A stretch of 64,000 bases of DNA from Microcoleus sp036704825 (GCA_036704825.1 JAUBSN010000011.1:55345-119344), one strand, 5' to 3'; counted from the stretch's first letter, positions 8,453 through 17,691 are shown. Numbers and translations: made by a program. The notes: generated by a model from the sequence alone, not told the origin.

Positions 8453-9394
8453 ATGAAAAAAACTCCCTCAAATGAAGTTTTGGTTGGTGACTGTCGTGAA
8501 GTAATGAAGACCTTGCCAGAAAATTATATTTCTGCGTGTATAACTGACCCACCTTATAATTATGAATTTATTGGTCATAAATGGGATGACTCAGAAATTC
8601 AAAGGCGTATTGAAAAAGTCAATAGCAAGAAAAATAAAACCCTTGTTAAAAACATTCCCTATGGCAGTGGTTTAGCAGGTGGAGTCAGAAACTAAAAATG
8701 GTATCAAAGGAATCGCAAAAACACTCTGGATTATGAAAAGTGGTGCTTTGAGTGGGGCGAGCAGCTTTTTCGTATCTGCAAACCGGGTGCGACAGTTTTA
8801 GTTTTCAACAGCACGCGGACTGTTGCTCACGTACAAGTAGCACTTGAAAGTGCTGGTTTCTATGCGAGAGATATTCTTGTTTATAAAAGATCGAGTGGTA
8901 TCCCTAAAGGTGTCAATATCAAACAACAGTTAGAGAAGAAAGGATATGAAAATCCTGAAAAATGGGATGGTTGGCACAGTTGTCTGAGGAATGAATGGGA
9001 AGCAATCTGCGTACTTCAAAAACCACTGGTCAATAATTACTTGGAAACTCTACAGGAGTATGGTACTGGTCTATTTTATACTAAAGATCGGTTCGGTGGT
9101 TTTCAGTCCAATATTTTAGAATGTATACAGCGTGAGAAAACCGAGGAGTTTAACGTCCATTGCACCGTTAAACCCATCGCTCTCATGAGAAAACTGGTCG
9201 AAATATTTGTACCGCGTTTGGAAAATTCTATTCTAATCGATCCTTTCGCAGGCTCTGGAACTACTTTGCTGGCGGCGCAAGAATTTGGCATTAGGTATGT
9301 TGGCATTGAAATAGTACCGGACTACATAGAGATTATCAACAAGCGCCTTGATAGTTTCAGCGGTATACAGGGAATTCTCCCACTTTTTCAATAA
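8453..9394 (+). pseudogene. beta-class DNA methyltransferase of a type II R-M system, broken by an in-frame TAA
   Basis: The frame is continuous from ATG 8453 to the stop ending at 9394 except for TAA at 8693-8695, after GLAGGVRN. Reading through gives 313 aa with motif IV DPPY (TDPPYNYEF, N-terminal) and motif I DPFAGSGTTLLAA (C-terminal), the order of beta-class N6-adenine or N4-cytosine methyltransferases. The second half is well conserved (RICKPGATVLVF, RNEWEAICVLQKP, CTVKPIALMRKLVE). A single change such as CAA to TAA would explain the stop. The 3' end overlaps the convergent nuclease gene by 38 bp. The target sequence cannot be read from the protein. Confidence 0.85.
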
Positions 9395-9901
9395 GAAATG
9401 ACTTTAAATCAAACCCGCTTATTGTTTTTATGAACTCAAACGAATCGTCGCCTGTGTAAACTTTCCAAGTCCCTACTTGGCAGGCTGTAATAGCTGCGGG
9501 CAAATTATCTTGTCTGAGAATTAAAAATATGGGTTCGTAATTGTAAATACGAAGTAGTGGGCCATAAGATTTGAACTTTTTCAGTGTTCCAGAGTCTCCT
9601 GAGCCAATACGATATTTTGTATCTATTGCGTACCCATCAACAATTAGATCGCACGGCTCATCGCTTCCAACTTTAAATGCTCGCTGAAAGCTACTGCAAT
9701 ATGTTTTACACGTTTCAGTAACTAACAACTGCCAACACATACCTAACTCTTCCAATATTGCCTATTTTCCTTTTTTATTATTGGAGAAATACCAAACACA
9801 TCGATTAAAATATCGTGTTCTTCATTCTCTTCTGCATAAAATTTTTCGGTAAATGAGTTTTGGTATCTTGCTAAAATTTGCTCGAGTCTTCTTTCAGTCA
9901 T
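9357..9901 (-). pseudogene. type II restriction endonuclease, frameshifted
   Basis: The ATG at 9901 overlaps the end of the controller gene (GATGATGACTGA), suggesting translational coupling. The frame reads MTERRLEQILARYQNSFTEKF... to NRQYW and then hits TAG. The other frame continues ELGMCWQLLVTETCK..., so one base has been lost around 9745-9749 (TGGGAAGAG to TGGAAGAG would restore it). The restored protein is about 181 aa. A PD-(D/E)XK-like core is visible as CDLIVDGYAIDTKYRIGSGDSG. I cannot name the specificity. Its position after a C gene and beside a methyltransferase supports the nuclease role. Confidence 0.75.
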
Positions 9902-10106
9902 CATCAATTACCAGATCGGCTAGACTAACGGATAATGCCTTGGCTATTTTGCTGGCATTAAGTAGCGTTATATTCCTTTCACCTCGTTCAACTGAACCAA
10001 TATAGGTGCGATGTAATTCAGATAGTTCTGCAAGCTGATCTTGGGAAAGATTTCTGAGCTTTCGGAAATGTCTAACTTTTTTACCAAATTGCTCCGTAAT
10101 ATCCAT
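9894..10106 (-). CDS. R-M controller (C) protein, XRE family
   Basis: The ATG at 10106 gives a 70-aa protein consisting of one helix-turn-helix: LSQDQLAELSELHRTYIGSVERGERNITLLNASKIAKAL. HRTYIGxxERGERNxTL is the hallmark of restriction-modification controller proteins, which bind C-boxes and time expression of R after M. An upstream TTG (10133) would add nine residues, but the family normally starts close to this ATG. Two perfect C-box-like repeats lie 37-70 bp upstream. The last codons overlap the start of the nuclease gene. The gene itself looks intact. Confidence 0.88.
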   Translation of the reverse strand: MDITEQFGKKVRHFRKLRNLSQDQLAELSELHRTYIGSVERGERNITLLNASKIAKALSVSLADLVIDDD

Positions 10107-10142
10107 AGATGGCGCCAGATGAAGCAATGACAACTATACTCT

Positions 10143-10176
10143 GACAGACTATAAGTAGCGACAGACTATAAGTAGC
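10143..10176 (-). promoter_or_regulatory. tandem C-boxes (operator of the C-R operon)
   Basis: Two perfect adjacent 17-bp copies of GACAGACTATAAGTAGC (10143-10159, 10160-10176). On the minus strand each contains ACTTATAGTC, which matches the C-box sequence known for PvuII-type controllers. They lie just upstream of the C gene, as expected for autoregulation. Confidence 0.85.
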
Positions 10177-10486
10177 ATTCGAGAGCGCTAGGATATTTGC
10201 ATTGATATGAGTCCCGATAGTTTCAAAGCACAGATTTGATTTCGGTCACTCTGTGGCGTAGGATGGTTAGGGGTGAAAATTTATGGGTTTTGCGGATTGC
10301 GATCGAACTTGAAACCGCAACTTTTCACCCGCAACTCCGTCCAGCAGATAGGATTGCCGGAATCAAAGCAACGAGCTATGGAGACAACTTAACAGATGTG
10401 CTGTTGCCCGCAGGCCGCAAAGCTTTAATCAGTGCATACTGTTTGATATCCTGCCTCAACCAGTCTTAATTTCCCGTGCTGAAGCC
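10177..10486. other. gap between R-M module and DUF3038 gene
   Basis: An open frame at 10236-10469 shows no recognisable family and weak start signals. I see no supported gene. Confidence 0.4.
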
Positions 10487-11092
10487 ATGCGCTCGACCGT
10501 AAAGTCCTCCGCTCCCACAAACGAAACGGGCCCATCTCCCAACTGGGAAGAATTGACCCAAAAAGCACCAGAACCTACCCAGTTGGACAACATTAAAGCC
10601 CAACTGGATTTAGTGCTGTTAGCCCTAGAAGCACTGGCAGAAATTGGCTCAGAGGCGATGCTCAAGGTAGCAGCCGAACTGAATTTAGAGCCAATGGTAG
10701 CCGATCGGGTAGCTTTGTGGCGGCTGCGCCAATCTAACCCGCTGCGGAAAGGCCAGGGAGGGCGCAAAAAACTCGATGTGGAGGAAGCTCGATCGCTCGT
10801 TTTGATAAGCTGTCATTTGGCAAAACAGCACCAAGCTTTAATCCGCCGCGCCGTTGCTTTGCTCGAACAAATGGCAGAGCAAAACCGCGAACCTCACACC
10901 ATCGCTTTGCTGGGAGATTATATTGACAGGTTCAGCAACACTTATGGCTCGCGCATGGAAGATGGAGAAAATTTATCGGGCCGAGAACTAACTGATTTAG
11001 CCCTCAAACTCCTGATCGATTTGCTGTTTTACAGCAGTCCCGGCGGCCACCGCCGCCTCTGGCTGGCTCTTCTAGACCGTGCTAAAAATTAA
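10487..11092 (+). CDS. DUF3038 family protein
   Basis: 201 aa, soluble and helix-rich, with no signal peptide. The block QLDNIKAQLDLVLLALEALAEIGSEAMLKVAAEL, the GQGGRKKLDVEEARSLVLI segment and the C-terminal RRLWLALLDRA are characteristic of the cyanobacterial DUF3038 family, as I recall it. These genes are typically followed by a DUF4335 gene, as here, which suggests a shared but unknown function. The start ATG is preceded by Ser/Pro-rich sequence that may be variable between species. Confidence 0.8.
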   Translation: MRSTVKSSAPTNETGPSPNWEELTQKAPEPTQLDNIKAQLDLVLLALEALAEIGSEAMLKVAAELNLEPMVADRVALWRLRQSNPLRKGQGGRKKLDVEEARSLVLISCHLAKQHQALIRRAVALLEQMAEQNREPHTIALLGDYIDRFSNTYGSRMEDGENLSGRELTDLALKLLIDLLFYSSPGGHRRLWLALLDRAKN

Positions 11093-11096
11093 ACAA

Positions 11097-11290
11097 CGGT
11101 CAACAGTCAGCAGTCAGCAGTCAGTAGTCATTAGTCAGTAGTCATTAGTCAGTAGTCATTAGTCAGTAGTCATTAGTCAGTAGTCAGTAGTCAGTAGTCA
11201 TTAGTCAGTAGTCAACAGTCAACAGACTTTCTGCTCTAAGAATTAAACAACAGCCAACAGTCAACAGTTAACAGTCAACAGACTTTCTGC
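11097..11290 (+). repeat. STRR tract (AGTCAGT / AGTCATT heptamers)
   Basis: Long run of GTCAGTA, GTCATTA and GTCAACA heptamers filling the whole gap between the DUF3038 and DUF4335 genes. Two near-identical blocks end in GACTTTCTGCT (11224 and 11280), showing a larger duplication of about 60 bp. Confidence 0.85.
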
Positions 11291-11291
11291 T

Positions 11292-12896
11292 ATGGTTCTC
11301 AAACGGTACACGCCCCCCACTTGCACGCTGGAAATCACAGCCAAAAGTTCGCCTCTATCTCGCTGGGCGGGCCAACCGGTGTTTAAATCTTTAAGTTTCG
11401 AGCTGCGGCTCGACGACCCGAGGCTGCCAGATACCCAACACGTTACTCTCAGGGGCGATCGAATTCAACTCGAAACCCTCCACGAAGCTGTCAGCAACTA
11501 CGTCCAAAACTTGCTCGGCGAATCCCGCGATTGGGAAAGCAGCCTCAACTCTCAAACCGGCCGTATTCCTGCGGGTTCAGACTCGCCAGAAGTCGGGCGT
11601 AATGCCGTTATATTCGATCGAGCCGCCAACACTTCCGAACTAGCAACCTCCAACCCCTACGCTCTGCCAACTTCCTACCTTCCGGTTCCCCCCCGCTTAG
11701 AACCCCGCGGCTTGCTCGCCCACAACTTGTATTTAGGCTCTTTGAGCGCTGCAGAATCCGGGCCGGTAGTTCCCTTGAGCACCCTGCAACTGTTTGACTT
11801 GGCCACAGCACTAGATGACTGCACCGCCGAAGTGATGGCGCTTCCCAACCTCAACCGCGAGTCCCGACGGCCGCTGTCCTCACCGTGGCTCAAGCTGGCA
11901 GCAATGCTGGTCGCGGGCGCCGGTCTGACGACAGGAACTATCAAAATGCTCGATCGAACCGCCACCCCCCCGCAAACCGCCACAGCCCCCGCCACAGCCC
12001 CCGCCAATCCGCAATTGAGCACCGCTCCAGCAAACCCCCAGTTAGCTGCCGGCGTCTCCCCCAGTCCAGTTCCCGCCCTACCGACACCCCCAGCACCAAC
12101 ACCCGCAGCCACGCCCGCTTTACCGCCCCTGCCGCCCCCGCCCATCAACACCGCCACCTCCCCCAGCCCCAGCTTGCCCCCCATCGCCCTCGCCCCAAAT
12201 CCCCCCAGCAACAGACCCAGCCCCATCCAGCAGCCACCCCTGCTATTTCCCCCCAACGCCAGCGCACCCAGCGCCCCACAGAGCGCCCCAGCTTTCCCTC
12301 AAGGGCAAACAATCACTATTCCCGCCCCCGAAGAACCGCCGATTTCCGCCCCCCAAGCACCCCCACCAGTACCCTACGTGCTGCCCCCCCTACCGCCGAG
12401 ACTGGCTCCCGCCGTACCGCCCCCCCTGCCGCCCTCCCTGTCGGCTTCCCGATTTCCCGTTCCCCCGTCGCAGCCCTTCCCCAGCCCCATCGAGCCGATT
12501 GTCCCCCCCGCCAGTACCGAACTCCCACCCCTTGAGGACGCTCAACCGAGTGCCGAGTCTGAGGACGACAACCAGCTCGCGGCAAGCAAAAAAAACCGCA
12601 CTTTATTTGATACAATTCCTCAAGTTTCAGAAGCTAGAACTTACTTTGAGGAACGCTGGAAGCCTCCAGAAGGCATGGAACAAACTTTGGAATACAGCCT
12701 GCTGATCGATGAAAATGGGTCAGTTCAAAGTATTGTGCCGATGGGAAAAGCAGCAGCAGATTATATCGAGCAAATTAATATGCCATTAGCCGGCGAGCCG
12801 TTTGTGTCTGCCGTTTCTAATGGGAAAAACCCGAAAATTCGAGTGGTTTTGCGACCGAACGGTCGAGTACAAACCTTTTTGGAAGAGAGTGATTAA
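11292..12896 (+). CDS. DUF4335 family membrane-anchored protein with proline-rich linker
   Basis: 534 aa. The N-terminal domain (about 1-190) carries the DUF4335 pattern RYTPPTCTLEI...RGDRIQLETLHEAVSNYVQNLL. A single hydrophobic segment near 199-215 (KLAAMLVAGAGLTTGTI) follows, then about 200 residues that are mainly Pro/Ala/Ser, then a beta-rich C-terminal domain (about 440-534, ending LRPNGRVQTFLEE). This layout resembles a TonB-like span of the periplasm: cytoplasmic head, one TM, extended linker, periplasmic domain. The function is unknown. The linker DNA is extremely C-rich on the coding strand, unlike the flanks. Confidence 0.8.
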   Translation: MVLKRYTPPTCTLEITAKSSPLSRWAGQPVFKSLSFELRLDDPRLPDTQHVTLRGDRIQLETLHEAVSNYVQNLLGESRDWESSLNSQTGRIPAGSDSPEVGRNAVIFDRAANTSELATSNPYALPTSYLPVPPRLEPRGLLAHNLYLGSLSAAESGPVVPLSTLQLFDLATALDDCTAEVMALPNLNRESRRPLSSPWLKLAAMLVAGAGLTTGTIKMLDRTATPPQTATAPATAPANPQLSTAPANPQLAAGVSPSPVPALPTPPAPTPAATPALPPLPPPPINTATSPSPSLPPIALAPNPPSNRPSPIQQPPLLFPPNASAPSAPQSAPAFPQGQTITIPAPEEPPISAPQAPPPVPYVLPPLPPRLAPAVPPPLPPSLSASRFPVPPSQPFPSPIEPIVPPASTELPPLEDAQPSAESEDDNQLAASKKNRTLFDTIPQVSEARTYFEERWKPPEGMEQTLEYSLLIDENGSVQSIVPMGKAAADYIEQINMPLAGEPFVSAVSNGKNPKIRVVLRPNGRVQTFLEESD

Positions 12897-12920
12897 ACGC
12901 TCTCAAACACATTATCCAGA

Positions 12921-13068
12921 GGGAGCATCTCAATGAAAGCAGCCCTCCGCTTGAAATTGGAGCTAGGAGTCAGGAGTCAGGAGTCAGGAGGAAAGAGTCA
13001 GAAGGAAGAAGGAAAAAGGAAAAAGGCAGGAGCCAGAATAAGTGTTTTTACAAATATGAGATGATCCC
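12921..13068 (-). mobile_element. MITE-like element, family A, copy 2
   Basis: 148-bp inverted copy of the element at 3151-3291. Its ends are GGGAGCATCTCA ... TGAGATGATCCC and it is flanked by a perfect 8-bp direct repeat TATCCAGA (12913-12920 and 13069-13076). The conserved arms are the same; the central heptamer block differs in length and sequence (GGAAAAA units replace part of the GACTCCT units). Confidence 0.87.
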
Positions 13069-13091
13069 TATCCAGATGGGAAATCCCGGTT

Positions 13092-13219
13092 AATATTATG
13101 TCCGATCGATTGACCGTAATATCCCGGTCGGGCGGGTTTTTGAGATTGTTAATTATTGGCAGATATTGTGGGTGAACCCGCCCCTACCTGATTTATGGTA
13201 ATCGACCGGACATAATATA
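13092..13219 (+). mobile_element. MITE-like element, family B, copy 1
   Basis: Core 13098-13213, bounded by ATGTCCGATCGATTGACC and the inverse GGTAATCGACCGGACAT. The inside carries the conserved CGGGCGGGTTTTTGAGATTG and GGTGAACCCGCCCCTACC blocks. Two further copies lie at 63555-63671 and 63735-63850. No coding capacity. The target duplication is unclear because the flanks are AT-rich and extend the inverted repeat. Confidence 0.7.
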
Positions 13220-13253
13220 ATAATTGCTAATCTTAAACAAGTTCAAATCAAAT

Positions 13254-14600
13254 TTAATTGGTTTTCACTGTCAAAACTTGCGGTGGCGATGCATCGGGCG
13301 GATAAATAAAATCCACTTCTACAAGTCGCTTTTCTCCCGATTTCATCTCTAATTTTACCAAAGGTTCTCCCTGCTGTCCCCGCCGCTGCACTAAATGCAC
13401 GTACCGAGTTTGAGGCACTTTATTGTCATCAGTATAGCGCACTCTGACCGTCCCCCTAAAAAAAGTTTGAGGTGCCGGAGGTTCTAAAAAACTCAGTCCT
13501 CCTGAAGTTAATTTGTCTGTCTTAATTGGAGTTTGAATTGCTACAGTTACAGTTTGATTGTTGCTGGTAGAATTGTACAGCGGCAAGCTGAGACTGTATT
13601 GAATTCCGTAATTGCCGTGGGCGCGGTATGCTGTATCTGGGTAGCGGACTAGCATTCTCGCACTTTGCATTTGATTTGTGCCCAGCATTCCGCGCGGGAG
13701 GCTGCTTAATGGGTAGGAAAATGCTGTTCCGGGTTGGGGAATTACTAGGTTTGATGTGGCGGGGTTGTCTGAGAGAAGTGCTCGCCATTCGGAACCTAAT
13801 GCTACACCGGCAACTCGGCCGTAAATTATTTGACCTTCCGTGATTTCTGGCGGTGTGGGAGCTCGATCGCGCGGGCCGGCTATATTACCATTGTCTAATA
13901 AGTTTTGCCATTCTGCTAAGTTGGGCGATCGCTCGTTTCCCTGTGCGTCAACTCGGGCAAACATCGCCAGACTGGCAACATAGACTGTACCATCGCTCCG
14001 CAACCGCATCAAGGTCGATCGACCTTGATGCGGCGGTACCAATCCCCGCACCGGTATCGGATGATTCATCAACAGTTGGCTTTTTCCCGGGGGAATAATT
14101 AACTCCGGCCCAAAGTCTGACTGTCTCCTTCCTCTGAGAATATCATTCACAGCGCGGCTTCCCGGCCCCGCGTAAATATTGCTGTTTGAATTATCGACTT
14201 GCGGCGGCAATTCAATAAAAGGTGCATCGGGTTGACTGAGATAACTGGCAGCTTGCAATATATCTAATTTTACTGGTCTGTTGCCCGGATTGTAAACAAT
14301 TACTCCTTGATACAAGGTTCGCAAATCTTCCGGCGCAATTGCTTTGGCGATGTGGTGGGCAAATATGTCGAAACGTCCTTGAAACGGAAAGTTTAAATGT
14401 GCAGCAGGAAATCTTTTCCCGTCCGGGGGAAATGTCGAAAGCAAAATTCCTTCTTGCAGCACTACTTCCGGACTGTTGCTGTTAAATACTGGTATGTTGT
14501 CTAACTGTCCGGGGAGAGGTCGCACTTCTTGGATTTGGACGATTTCTTGAGGTGCGGGAGGGGTTTGGGCTAAGGAGATAATTGATAGAGGTGGCAGCAT
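13254..14600 (-). CDS. DUF3370 family exported protein
   Basis: 448 aa. It starts with a very short hydrophobic leader (MLPPLSIISLAQT) and continues PQEIVQIQEVRPLPGQLDNIPVFNSNSPEVVLQEGILLSTFPP, a block typical of cyanobacterial DUF3370 proteins. Beta-rich, probably periplasmic or surface-located. The short leader is usual in this family, but cleavage cannot be judged. Function unknown. It lies downstream of the nucleoside hydrolase on the same strand with a 140-bp gap containing GCAGAGG repeats. Confidence 0.75.
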   Translation of the reverse strand: MLPPLSIISLAQTPPAPQEIVQIQEVRPLPGQLDNIPVFNSNSPEVVLQEGILLSTFPPDGKRFPAAHLNFPFQGRFDIFAHHIAKAIAPEDLRTLYQGVIVYNPGNRPVKLDILQAASYLSQPDAPFIELPPQVDNSNSNIYAGPGSRAVNDILRGRRQSDFGPELIIPPGKSQLLMNHPIPVRGLVPPHQGRSTLMRLRSDGTVYVASLAMFARVDAQGNERSPNLAEWQNLLDNGNIAGPRDRAPTPPEITEGQIIYGRVAGVALGSEWRALLSDNPATSNLVIPQPGTAFSYPLSSLPRGMLGTNQMQSARMLVRYPDTAYRAHGNYGIQYSLSLPLYNSTSNNQTVTVAIQTPIKTDKLTSGGLSFLEPPAPQTFFRGTVRVRYTDDNKVPQTRYVHLVQRRGQQGEPLVKLEMKSGEKRLVEVDFIYPPDASPPQVLTVKTN

Positions 14601-14740
14601 TTTTGAGATGAGTTTTTTTTACCGCAGAGGGCGCAGAGGACGCAGAGGAAGAGAGGGAAGAGAAGAAGAGGTAAATCTTCGTGTCAGGGCGGGTTTTGTA
14701 CGGATATTTTGCGTACCAGTCCTAGCAGATATTGTAATTT

Positions 14741-15664
14741 TTACCGCGCCCACTGTTGTAATATGTAATTGTAAAATTTGGCTGTGTCTACTCGATCCAT
14801 TGCTTGAATTTTTCGCCCTCCTATTTTAATTTTTGTGCGTCCTTGGCTGATGCCTTCGGTCACAATTTCTGTTTCCCATTCTCGCAGTTGGTAAAATTCT
14901 GGATTCGCTAAATAAGCGGTTGCCAAAATGTCCCAAAAATAGTAATCTTGAGATATTGCGAGGGCATAACACTGTCCTGCTAAGTCGGAAATTGGATATT
15001 TGCGCTGTCTTGCTAAGAGATTGGAAAATTCTACAGTCAGCGGTACGTTATTGGTGATGTCTAAAGGACACATGACAACGGGAATTTGGGTTTGCCAAAT
15101 TCTCTCGATTGCTATCGGGTCCCAGTAAGCATTCCATTCCGCCGACATATCTTGTCCTGGTTCCATATCTTTGCTAACATTGCCGCTAACATTGAGGGCG
15201 CCTCCCATCCAGACAATTTCTTGAATTTTGCTTTCAATTTCGGGCGCGATATCTAAAGCTTGCGCTACTGTTGTTAGCGGCCCCGTTACCATTAATGTTA
15301 CTGGTACGGCTGCATCTTGCAAAACTCGCACCATAAAGTTTTGTCCGGGTTCTGATATTAACGGCGTGTCAATGGTTCCTTTTTCATTTAGAATGGGAAG
15401 TCGATCGACTGCAAAGGAATCTCGCCGAAATAACACCGGAAATGGGTTGAGTCCCCGCACCGTACTCGCCGCCACCGGAACTTCTGAACGCCCCATCAAA
15501 TCGAGGATTTTGCGCGTTGCACTCACCGCCGGTTGAATGTAGCAGTCCGCAGGAGTTACAATTACTCCCAGAGTTTCGACTTCCTCCATTGTCATCAGCA
15601 ACAGGACAGAGAGATAGTCGTCAACTCCACCGTCGTGATCCATTAGTACGAGTTTTTTGGACAT
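14741..15664 (-). CDS. inosine/uridine-type nucleoside hydrolase
   Basis: 307 aa. Hydrolyses the N-glycosidic bond of ribonucleosides for salvage. The N-terminal calcium-binding motif DHDGGVDD (residues 9-16, family DxDxxxDD) is intact, as is MVTGPLTTVAQAL. A C-terminal Asp-Arg-Val-Asp segment is also visible. Length is normal. It is divergent from the S9 peptidase gene, with about 80 bp between starts that must hold both promoters. Substrate preference cannot be told from sequence. Confidence 0.9.
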   Translation of the reverse strand: MSKKLVLMDHDGGVDDYLSVLLLMTMEEVETLGVIVTPADCYIQPAVSATRKILDLMGRSEVPVAASTVRGLNPFPVLFRRDSFAVDRLPILNEKGTIDTPLISEPGQNFMVRVLQDAAVPVTLMVTGPLTTVAQALDIAPEIESKIQEIVWMGGALNVSGNVSKDMEPGQDMSAEWNAYWDPIAIERIWQTQIPVVMCPLDITNNVPLTVEFSNLLARQRKYPISDLAGQCYALAISQDYYFWDILATAYLANPEFYQLREWETEIVTEGISQGRTKIKIGGRKIQAMDRVDTAKFYNYILQQWAR

Positions 15665-15743
15665 TTTGCTTCCCGGTGACTGAATTACTGTAAACTACAA
15701 ATATTAATTTTTTTTGTGCGATAAACACAACTGCCTCAACTAT

Positions 15744-17687
15744 ATGAATACAGTATCACCTTACGGCTCTTGGAAATCACCTATTTCTGCCGATTTAATT
15801 GTTTCTGGAACTGTCGGACTCGGACAAATTGCTATTGACGGCGATGATATTTATTGGGTTGAGGGAAGACCTTCGGAAGCGGGGCGAAGCGTCCTCGTGC
15901 GGCGCACTCCTGACGGTAAAATCAGCGACGTGACACCGCATCCTTTTAATGTTCGCACTCGCGTTAACGAATACGGCGGCGCTGCTTTTGCAGTTGCTGG
16001 CGGTGTTGTCTATTTTTCTCATTTTTCCGACCAACGTATTTACGTTCACACATTAAATTCTCAACCCGAACCTCTGACTCCTGCTGCTAATTGTCGCTAC
16101 GCAGATGCGATAGTTGACAAGCAAAGAAATCGCCTGATTTGCGTGCGCGAAGACCATGCCGGTGAGGGGGAACCTGTCAATACTATTGTTAGTATTAATT
16201 TAGATAGCGGCGAAGATATTCAAATTTTAACTCAGGGCAATGATTTTTATGCTTCCCCTCGTTTAAGTCCAGACGGTTCTCTACTTTCCTGGATTTGTTG
16301 GAACCATCCAAATATGCCGTGGGATGGCACAGAATTGTGGGTTGCCCAAATTAATGCTGACGGTTCTTTAGGCGAAAAATACTTAGTTGCTGGCGGGGTT
16401 GAGGAGTCGATTTTTCAACCGGAATGGTCGCCCGATGGAGTTTTGTATTTTGTTTCTGACAAGTCGAACTGGTGGAATTTCTATAAAACCGTCAATCCCC
16501 GCTTGCCGAGGGAACAGCAAGAGGTTGAACCTCTGTGCGAAATGGCGGCTGAATTCGGACTTCCTCAGTGGGTTTTTGGAATGTCTACTTATGCCGTTGT
16601 CTCGGAAAGCAAAATTATTTGCACCTACACTCAGCAAGGCAAGTGGTATTTAGCGAGTCTCGATTTAACGACAAACCAGTTGACAACAATTGAAACGCCT
16701 TACACTGATATTTCCTCCGTCCAAGCGCGGGGAGAAACAGTTGTTTTTCTGGCAGGTTCGCCGACGGAATCTACTGCTATTGTACAACTGAATTTAGCAA
16801 CAAATAAACTAGAATTTTTGCGACAATCCAGCGATTTAAGCATCAACTCTGGTTATCTTTCTGTACCGGAACCGATTGAATTTCCCACGGAAAACAATTT
16901 GACTGCTTTCGGTTTCTTCTATCCCCCGAAAAATCAAGATTTCGCAGCACCTGCGGGTGAAAAACCGCCGCTTGTTGTCAAAAGCCACGGCGGCCCAACT
17001 GCTGCTACTTCTAGCAGCATGAATTTGAAAATTCAATATTGGACAAGTCGCGGTTTTGCCGTGCTCGATGTCAATTACGGCGGCAGCACCGGTTACGGCA
17101 GAGAATACAGAAAAAGACTGCAAGATAGTTGGGGAATTGTCGATGTTGACGACTGCGCTAACGGTGCTAAATATTTAGCTGAAAAAGGTTTAGTTGATGG
17201 CGAAAGAATGGCGATCGCCGGAGGCAGTGCAGGGGGGTACACCACTCTGTGCGCTCTTACTTTCCGCGATGTGTTTAAGGCAGGTGCGAGCTATTATGGA
17301 GTTAGCGATTTGGAAGCTTTGGCAACGGATACTCACAAGTTTGAAGCGCGCTATCTGGATGGATTGATTGGGCCTTATCCTGAAAGAAAAGATTTGTATG
17401 TATCTCGTTCGCCAATTCATTCGGCCGAAGGTTTATCTTGTCCCGTTATCTTTTTTCAAGGATTAGAAGATAAAGTGGTTCCGCCCAATCAAGCGGAAAT
17501 GATGGTAGAGATATTGAAAGCTAAAGGTTTGCCGGTTGCTTATGTTGCTTATGAAGGGGAACAGCACGGTTTTCGTCGCGCTGAAAATATCAAAAGAACT
17601 CTTGACGGCGAATTTTATTTCTATTCGCGGGTGTTTAAGTTTGAGTTAGCTGAACCTGTGGAGGAAGTGCAGATTTACAATCTTTAG
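15744..17687 (+). CDS. S9 family serine peptidase (acylaminoacyl/dipeptidyl peptidase type)
   Basis: 647 aa from ATG 15744 (an upstream TTG at 15714 would add ten residues of doubtful value). The N-terminal half is a beta-propeller with PDG-type repeats (RLSPDGSLLSWICW, WSPDGVLYFVSD). The C-terminal alpha/beta-hydrolase domain has nucleophile Ser in GGSAGGYTT (about residue 494), Asp in GLEDKVVPP and His in EGEQHGFRR. No signal peptide, so it is probably a cytoplasmic oligopeptidase. A strong inverted repeat follows the stop. Confidence 0.92.
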   Translation: MNTVSPYGSWKSPISADLIVSGTVGLGQIAIDGDDIYWVEGRPSEAGRSVLVRRTPDGKISDVTPHPFNVRTRVNEYGGAAFAVAGGVVYFSHFSDQRIYVHTLNSQPEPLTPAANCRYADAIVDKQRNRLICVREDHAGEGEPVNTIVSINLDSGEDIQILTQGNDFYASPRLSPDGSLLSWICWNHPNMPWDGTELWVAQINADGSLGEKYLVAGGVEESIFQPEWSPDGVLYFVSDKSNWWNFYKTVNPRLPREQQEVEPLCEMAAEFGLPQWVFGMSTYAVVSESKIICTYTQQGKWYLASLDLTTNQLTTIETPYTDISSVQARGETVVFLAGSPTESTAIVQLNLATNKLEFLRQSSDLSINSGYLSVPEPIEFPTENNLTAFGFFYPPKNQDFAAPAGEKPPLVVKSHGGPTAATSSSMNLKIQYWTSRGFAVLDVNYGGSTGYGREYRKRLQDSWGIVDVDDCANGAKYLAEKGLVDGERMAIAGGSAGGYTTLCALTFRDVFKAGASYYGVSDLEALATDTHKFEARYLDGLIGPYPERKDLYVSRSPIHSAEGLSCPVIFFQGLEDKVVPPNQAEMMVEILKAKGLPVAYVAYEGEQHGFRRAENIKRTLDGEFYFYSRVFKFELAEPVEEVQIYNL

Positions 17688-17691
17688 AAAA

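Noticed and set aside
10236..10469. 77-codon ORF between the R-M module and the DUF3038 gene
   Set aside because: No recognisable motif, no SD, and composition unlike neighbours; likely chance.
12316..12615. Long antisense ORFs over the DUF4335 gene
   Set aside because: Produced by the C-rich proline-coding stretch; antisense and alternate frames are open by composition.
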